Source: Botryococcus braunii
Lineage: Eukaryota; Chlorophyta; Trebouxiophyceae
Assembly: GCA_002005505.1 (NCBI GenBank)
Contig: KV908644.1
Span: forward strand, 45,001-62,500
Direction of reading: 5' to 3'
DNA: 17,500 bases
The notes under the pieces were generated by a model. That model was not told the DNA's origin and made no database searches. It worked only from the letters and a program-made list of their open reading frames with translations. Below, piece after piece: positions 11,756 through 17,500 of the stretch. Both the position numbers and the translations under genes were made by a program. Position 1 is the stretch's first letter. Every line of letters begins with the position of its first letter.

Positions 11756-12787
11756 TTATGTGAAAACAACTTTGTAATCAACCTTCGTTCCCCACTGTAA
11801 ATGCCCCTCTTGGCCTGGCAATACTGGTCCCACCCCCTTTGGAGTACCTGCAGAAGGAGGGTCACCAGTCAAACAATTCACATCATTATTTGTTGTGTGC
11901 ACACATGATGTCTCCTTCAGGCTTAAAGAGTGTGGATCACACCTGTGAAAACTACATCTCCTTCGCACAGCGGAAAATTCTCGTCAACATAGTCAAGTAT
12001 TTGAGCAGGTGATAGCCGCATATCAGTCCCATGGCCCTCTTGCTTCAAGGTCCCATCTAATTTGAAAGTGAAGGCTTCCTCCATATATGCTGGAAACTCT
12101 CCAAGTGGCACCCATGGCCCAATAACAGCTGCACCACGAAAGGCCTTGCTTATCTCCCAAGGCTGTCCATTCTTTTTCAGTTGGGCCTGCACCACCGCGC
12201 TCACTGTGAATTGGCCTCAAGCAGTTGATACATATAATTGAATTCTCTAAGTGTTGTTCGGCGGCTGGTTGCCTTGGTGGAAGAGCTGTACCTGCAGGTC
12301 TCGCAGTGTTAAGTCCAGTCCAAGGGATACTGCCTCGATGGTATGGTTGGGGCCCAGTTTAAGCAAGATCTCCGCTTCATAGTGGGTGCTGCCACGGTCT
12401 TTTGGAAGCACCACATGAGCAGTTTGACTATTTGCAGATACCTCAACGGCAATGCTGAAGGGCTTCAAAAACAACACAGGTCTGCTGGACTTGTCGCCCA
12501 TCTCTTTTGCGTGCTCCGCATAGCTGAATGGAACTGACATTACTCAATGCACCAAGGTTGGGAATAATGTTCGCAAGGTCATAGCTGGCATTAAAAGTGC
12601 TTCCATACTTTTTCCCTACGCAGATGATCTTATCTTTAACGAGACTGCAGAATAGCCTGATGCCGGCTGACGGCCGATGAGAAGTGTTCCGAAAACAATT
12701 GGTGGTAAGCGTGGAAGAAATTTCAGGATGTAAAGAAATACAGCGAGAGCAAGCCGTCGAAATTTGACGGAGATTCCTTAAGATCAT
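11756..12787 (-). CDS. FAH-superfamily hydrolase/decarboxylase (FAHD1/YcgM-like), 248 aa, 4 exons
   Basis: FAHD1-type enzymes cleave acylpyruvates and decarboxylate oxaloacetate, using Mg2+, in mitochondria. Minus-strand exons are 12787-12609, 12523-12292, 12186-11943 and 11847-11756. Phases all agree and the total is 747 nt. Residues 1 to about 47 are rich in Arg and Ser with almost no acidic residues, like a mitochondrial presequence. The core starts IICVGKNYAEHAKEM, with the catalytic His64/Glu67 pair. Metal ligands are Glu109 and Glu111 (HYEAE) and Asp130 (LGLDLTLRD). Lys151 (ISKAF) and the TGTPKGVGPV loop (218-227) are present. The ATG at 12787 is the first in frame. Compared with recalled human FAHD1, the segment between Glu111 and Asp130 is about 10 residues shorter. 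The GLDLTLRDLQ/NGQPWE wording resembles bacterial YcgM more than the land-plant type. Confidence 0.9.
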
Positions 12788-12925
12788 GGGAAAATGTATT
12801 CCCAAAGATACTTGAACTAAGATACTTAGCCCACAAAAATAATGTGGAATTCAAGAACTAAATCTCTGGGGGTTGTTTCCTCCTTCTTCCGGTGGTTTGT
12901 CAAGGCGTCTCGTCGATCAGCATAC
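12788..12925. promoter_or_regulatory. Putative promoter/5' UTR region of the FAH-family gene
   Basis: This is the short interval between the start codon and the tandem duplication. No specific motif can be assigned. The call rests only on position. Confidence 0.25.
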
Positions 12926-13355
12926 ACTACCACTGCCTTTTCCCCTCACTACCGACACAATGTCTTTCATACAAATAAACTCCCCTCAATAAGCTGTGGC
13001 CGTAACTTTCAGTATGATATCCCAAATGTTGACTGGGGTAAATGCCACGATCATGGCATGCTGTTACTCGCTGTTACGGGGGCCGTTCCAACCTGCATGA
13101 ATGCTACTGGGGACTGGGACGGCCATGCCGTCACCCCATGAATGCTCAGCACACTGCTACCCCTGCCTTTCCCCTCGTCACCGACACAGTATCTTTCATA
13201 CAAATAAAAGCCCTTCAATAATCTGTGGACATAATGATAATCGTGCTTTCAGTGTGATATCCCGAATGTTAACCAGGGTGAATACCACGACCATGGCTTG
13301 ATGTTACAGGGAACATTAACGATGGGCGTGCCGTCACGGCATGGATGCTACGGGG
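12926..13355 (+). repeat. Diverged tandem duplication, two units of about 230 bp
   Basis: The first unit (about 12926-13155) and second unit (about 13156-13355) share long stretches such as TCTTTCATACAAATAAA, CTTTCAGT-TGATATCCC and ACCGACACA-T, with substitutions and a small indel. Both units carry CATGGC-type palindromes around a GGGGTAAATGCCACGA/AGGGTGAATACCACGA segment. No coding frame runs through both copies. It could be a relic of an unidentified repeat family. Confidence 0.75.
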
Positions 13356-13380
13356 GGAGATGCTGCCATATCTCCCACTA

Positions 13381-13401
13381 GGACTCCCAAGTTGGGAGTC
13401 C
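13381..13401. repeat. 10-bp perfect inverted repeat, 1-nt loop
   Basis: GGACTCCCAA and TTGGGAGTCC flank a single G. The loop is too tight for a normal RNA hairpin, but the site is a near-perfect DNA palindrome. Confidence 0.7.
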
Positions 13402-14113
13402 CAACCACTCCTTCAGACAAAGATACCGGTCAGAGACAGTAACACTGACTGAAACCCTTAATGAAATTATCCCACCCTTGCTGACCACACTAAGACAAGG
13501 CATAATACAAAGCAGGGGCAGCCACATGAAAGACTGGACATACGTACTTCACATACGCTCCCCCAGGGAGCGTGTACTGGTTCCCCAATTTTGACTAAGA
13601 CGCTGACACTCCCATGTGGGCCCGGGGTTGGTTGGTGGGGGGGGGGGGGGGTTGCATGTGGATGCAGGTTGCAATACGGGACTCGGCCATGCGCCGCTGA
13701 ATTTTTCCTACATATGGTGTTTGACCCGGTACCCCTGGGATAGGCACCCAAACTCTTCCCCATGAACGTTGTGCCCCATCATGGAGCCCCATGAGTTCTG
13801 TCTGTCCGTGTTTACACGGGCATTACCACCCACGGGTCCTCAGGTACCAAGAAAACCAAAATTTAACATTAGTTGCGAAACACCGATCAAAACGCATATG
13901 ACGTGAGGCACAGTGGCACATGGGTTCCCTCCCTGCAGGCCCACCTGAACAGCAAGTTGTCCGCGACTCAAATTCCCATGTATCCCTCTGGCGGTGAGGC
14001 ATGTATACAAACACAGGACGTACGCCTAACAGTCGCACTACCTAACAAACTGCATTGAGCCGCTGGGGTAAGGCCAGGGGACACATGCATGCGCTAGTGC
14101 ACACGTGCGCGCG

Positions 14114-14115
<2 letters not shown>
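13402..14115. other. Gene-poor stretch
   Basis: No exon recognised. A run of about 15 G lies at 13636-13651. The right end (14090-14115) is an alternating purine-pyrimidine GTGCACACGTGCGCGCGC segment leading into the CA array. Confidence 0.4.

Positions 14116-14189
<74 letters not shown>
14116..14189 (+). repeat. (CA)n microsatellite
   Basis: About 37 CA units. The alternating purine-pyrimidine pattern extends outward on both sides with GC and GT steps. Confidence 0.96.
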
Positions 14190-14192
<3 letters not shown>

Positions 14193-14213
14193 GCACACAT
14201 ACGCACACCGAGA

Positions 14214-14484
<271 letters not shown>

Positions 14485-14487
<3 letters not shown>

Positions 14488-16112
14488 CAACTTTCCGCCT
14501 TCCTGGTTGCATATATTTTAACCGCCCCTCAAATTTTCAATCACAATCGGGACGCGGCTCCTGACCTGATGAAACTTGGTGCACGAAAATCTCAGCTGTG
14601 AACTTAGACCGTAAGACAATGAATTTAGCCCGTACAATAACGCCAGAACTCCACAATGGCGAGTGGGTTTTCCGAGGTGCTATGAAAGCTTTCTGATATG
14701 GATGAGGATTGGGGATGAGGTTAGACAATACAATGTTTTCTTGTGGTATGTAAGGTCAGGGTGCGACAGAGCTGTACACATCTTCACATGCATGTGAAGA
14801 TGTTGGGGTTCGTAGGGAGTGTATGCTTGGGGGGGTCGGGGGGGGGGGGGGGGTGGGTGGAGGGAGTTGGTGTATGCGGAGCCCCGTACATCCTTAAAAG
14901 GGTATTTGAGGGTTTCTATCTCACTCCGGGGTCCACGGGGGGATATGAGCTATGTGTAAAGCTCCACATTGGGATGGGAGTTTAGGGCTCCCGCCCCCAT
15001 CTTCCACTTTGCTTCTCAGTAAGGAATCAATCAGTATCTCCGGCACATTTGCATGGTGGATGCTTTCAGCTCGGTCAGTTACCTGTTCGGATGTCCTAAT
15101 ATCTGTTCGCCGCCAACAGTGTTCGGATCGGTGGGCCCTGGATGAGTATTAGAAAATGTGGAAAGTGTGCATGACCCGGCACACGAGGAAATGTGCGGTT
15201 AGATTAGGCTTCACGCTTAATTATAAAATGTTAGTATCACAGATACTCACCGTGCCCCCCATGTTACACGAAGCTGCGTTTCCTCCACCCAGCATAACCA
15301 AGCCCTTGAGGAACAGCACAGACAGACAGATTTGCATGCAGTCGCTCCCTGGTGGTTTGATGGCTACCCCAACAACCTACGAAAGGCAAGATATGAGTCT
15401 GTGTCATGCAATATACTGTTCTGGGTAAGAAGGGATATACGATCGTTTAGGTTGCGAGTTTAGATTGCTGTCGGACATTATGTGGTCTCCACCGTATATG
15501 TGTCGTTAGGCCTGGTTGCGATTCTGGTGTCAGATGTGGCCAGTATCTGGACCAGAATCCCGTGTACATTATGCAGGGAATTGGTGTGTTTTGGTGCGTT
15601 GCTGATTCCGCATTAACATGATCAGAGCATCGGACTGTGATCGGACTGCTATCCCGTGCGCGATCCACACACGGTCGAACACGTTGTTTGCTGTTCGTGG
15701 TATTGGAATTGCATTACTGGGTGTCCAGAACTTCCAGCAGATCCTCTAAGTAATGTAGAACCTCTGCTAACATCATCACATACTTGGAGACCCTGGTTGG
15801 AGTTGCCTAGTTTGTATCGGACCGTCCAAAGTCTCAGATTCTGTGCTTCACACAAGCAGTCTCATTTCGATATTTAGAATATGTGACGTTGTCTAGGAAG
15901 TAGCTTGCATGCAGTTGCGGAACAAGACCTATGTTCCGCTCTAGGTCTGCTGAATTCAACCAGAACCAAGTTGGCTGTTGTACTGCCATCCTGAAGCTTC
16001 TTCAGTATTGCGGCTTATGCCGCAACCGAGGGTGAGATGCCTGTATTGTTGTTACGGCTTTATTCGTGTTAAAGTGGAATATTCAAGGCGTGATGTTGAG
16101 GTCCTGTCCGTC
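14485..16112. other. Gene-poor region upstream of the RING gene
   Basis: No exon could be supported. N-terminal exons or the promoter of the plus-strand RING gene may lie here. The palindrome at 14778-14803 and G-runs at about 14829-14866 are the only structures noted. Confidence 0.4.
14778..14803. repeat. 26-bp perfect palindrome
   Basis: ACATCTTCACATG is followed directly by its exact reverse complement with no spacer, centred on ATGCAT. Confidence 0.9.
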
Positions 16113-16361
16113 AAAGTGTCAGGGTCCCGGGAATAATTGTGGTCGTTGCTCTCTCCAATGTCTATGCCAATGCCTTTTCGGCTCTGTCAATGTGCTGATT
16201 GCACTTATGCGTATAGGTATACTACCGGGTTCCTGGAGGACCGGGCAGAGGGCCAACCGCAGAACCGTAGCACACAGTACCAGGCCCCATCCCCTTCAGC
16301 ATCTACAAGTAACTTCTATACAGAGAGAAGCAGCCCAGAGCGGGCTGCTCTATTGCCAAAG
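16113..16361 (+). CDS. Candidate upstream exon(s) of the RING-H2 gene, boundaries unresolved
   Basis: Two overlapping frames look protein-like. One reads NCGRCSLQCLCQCLFGSVN and onward (about 16132-16216), reminiscent of the Cys-rich N-terminal segment of plant At3g02290-like RING proteins. The other (about 16217-16361) reads TTGFLEDRAEGQPQ and onward, ends LLPK before a GTAATT donor at 16362, and joins in phase to the exon at 16606. The frames differ, so a splice or a frameshift must separate them, and I could not place it. Confidence 0.35.
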
Positions 16362-16605
16362 GTAATTCTCTGGAGCAGAAGGACTAACCTGTCAAGTCAA
16401 GAAAAATGCAAATGGCAACCTAGTGCAGCCTGTGTGTTTGCTGAGTTTGTATGCGTCGGTTGCAGGCGACTGAGCTCCACAATGGGGGACAGAGCTCTTC
16501 CACCAGCCTGAGGCCCCTTCCACACCTGACTGGTAGGGTCCATGTGCATTGACTGGACAACGTCCTAGCGGTTGCTGTTGCATGTTTTGGTGCCCAGTCC
16601 TTCAG

Positions 16606-17409
16606 TTACTTAATTCTGTCTTTGGGGGCTGTACAGAACCTGATAAAAGGGATAAAACAACTGGAGAGGGTGAAACCAGTACAGCACTTGGGCTCCAAAG
16701 CCTTGAGCAGCTTGCTGCACCGCCTAAGGTACTATGCCACTGGTTTTATGATTGCCTGCTGAATTGATTGGAGATTATGACTCAGATATGTTCTGTTTCA
16801 TTTTCAGGCTTCTTTGAAGGACGGCAAGGACAGCAATGGTGTTGGAACGAAGCCCAAGCAGTACTCAAGTAGGCCCCCGATCTTTCATTTAGTGCCAAAC
16901 AGTCTTGCAAAAGGGTCTGTGGGTATGGCATGCCGAAGAAAATGCCATTGTTCACCAACTAGCTGTACTTTTAATTTCGCAAAATATTTCTTGTGTTTTC
17001 GCTGCTGTTGGTTTTGCATTGCAAAATTCAGCTGGGTTTTGATCAGGGTGCGCGTGTGGGTGGAACAGACCTATCGCTGGCAGCATTGGAAGATGAAGAT
17101 ATATGCTCAACCTGCTTAGATGGCTACAGCCCAGGTAGCGCTTCCTAAGGACTTTTGGGGATTGTTGGGTTTCAAGACTACCGTGTATTCTTTATGCTGC
17201 CTACTTGATCTGACTTGCTATCTGCTGAAGTCAGCATAACTCCGTTCTTTGAAATGAGGATAAAGTACTTGTTTGTTTGTGCAGAAAACCCCAAAATATG
17301 GACCAAATGTGGCCATCATTACCATTTGGCCTGCATATATGAATGGCTGGAGCGGAAGCAGACTTGCCCCCTGTGCGAGACTGCCATGAGTTTCGAGGAA
17401 CTTGCATGA
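16606..17409 (+). CDS. RING-H2 E3 ubiquitin ligase-like protein, C-terminal part (plant At3g02290-like)
   Basis: The C-terminal RING-H2 finger should recruit an E2 enzyme for ubiquitin transfer. Exons on the plus strand are 16606-16728, 16808-16868, 17047-17134 and 17285-17409, ending in TGA. The finger spans the last two: CSTC, 14 residues, C-G-H-HY-H, HLAC, 10 residues, CPLC. This gives a full C3H2C3 ligand set with normal spacing. Family wording such as EDEDICSTCLDGY, ENPKIWTKC and CIYEWLERK matches the plant group. The last intron (GTAGCG...TGCAG, phase 1) is secure. The first two exons encode hydrophilic sequence (EPDKRDKTTGEGE, SLKDGKDSNGVG). Their join is in phase, but the next is not: the donor at 16869 is phase 1, while the 17047 acceptor needs phase 0. 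An acceptor at 17069 would fit phase. The gene starts upstream of this block. Confidence 0.75.
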
Positions 17410-17500
17410 CACGGTGCTGCTGATTTTGCATGATGCGGCCTATTTCGCCCTCCAGATTTGGAGTAAGTGCTAAGAATCCATCTTGGCCTGGCGAGATGAA
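17410..17500 (+). other. Start of the 3' UTR of the RING gene
   Basis: Sequence after the TGA to the window edge has no polyadenylation signal in view. Confidence 0.4.

Overview
This window looks like nuclear DNA from a streptophyte (green-lineage) eukaryote with motile cilia, for example a charophycean alga such as Chara or a seed-free land plant. Three signs point there. All recognisable genes are split by short GT-AG introns. One gene encodes the axonemal ruler subunit CCDC40, which is absent from seed plants without swimming sperm. Another encodes a RING-H2 protein of a type I know mainly from plants. Long (GA)n and (CA)n arrays fill the space between genes. The species is inference.

Layout: (1) 1-2227, minus strand, 5' half of a CCDC40 homologue that runs off the left edge, with five exons rebuilt by splice phase and family alignment. 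(2) 2709-4765, a structurally complete hAT-type DNA transposon with CAGGG termini and an 8-bp target duplication, carrying a three-exon C-terminal transposase coding chain on the minus strand. (3) 4766-8083, gene-poor DNA with composite microsatellites. (4) 8084-9226, minus strand, a six-exon gene for a 234-residue protein with a Tudor/Agenet-like N-terminal domain that I cannot assign to a named family. (5) 9922-10167, a foldback/MITE-like element with a small tandem repeat. (6) 11756-12787, minus strand, a complete four-exon FAH-superfamily enzyme (FAHD1/YcgM-like) with a probable mitochondrial presequence. (7) 12926-13355, a diverged tandem duplication of about 230 bp upstream of it. (8) 13356-16112, gene-poor DNA with another composite microsatellite and G-runs. 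(9) about 16113-17409, plus strand, the 3' part of a RING-H2 ubiquitin ligase-like gene whose final two exons are clear and whose upstream exons are only partly resolved.

The genes do not form a pathway: ciliary assembly, chromatin-type reader (inferred), mitochondrial acylpyruvate/oxaloacetate metabolism and ubiquitylation sit side by side, as expected for a eukaryotic chromosome. The items most worth following are the uncharacterised Tudor-like protein, the hAT element with its four-copy subterminal motif, the stop-free 99-nt intron in CCDC40, and the unusual subtype of the FAH enzyme.
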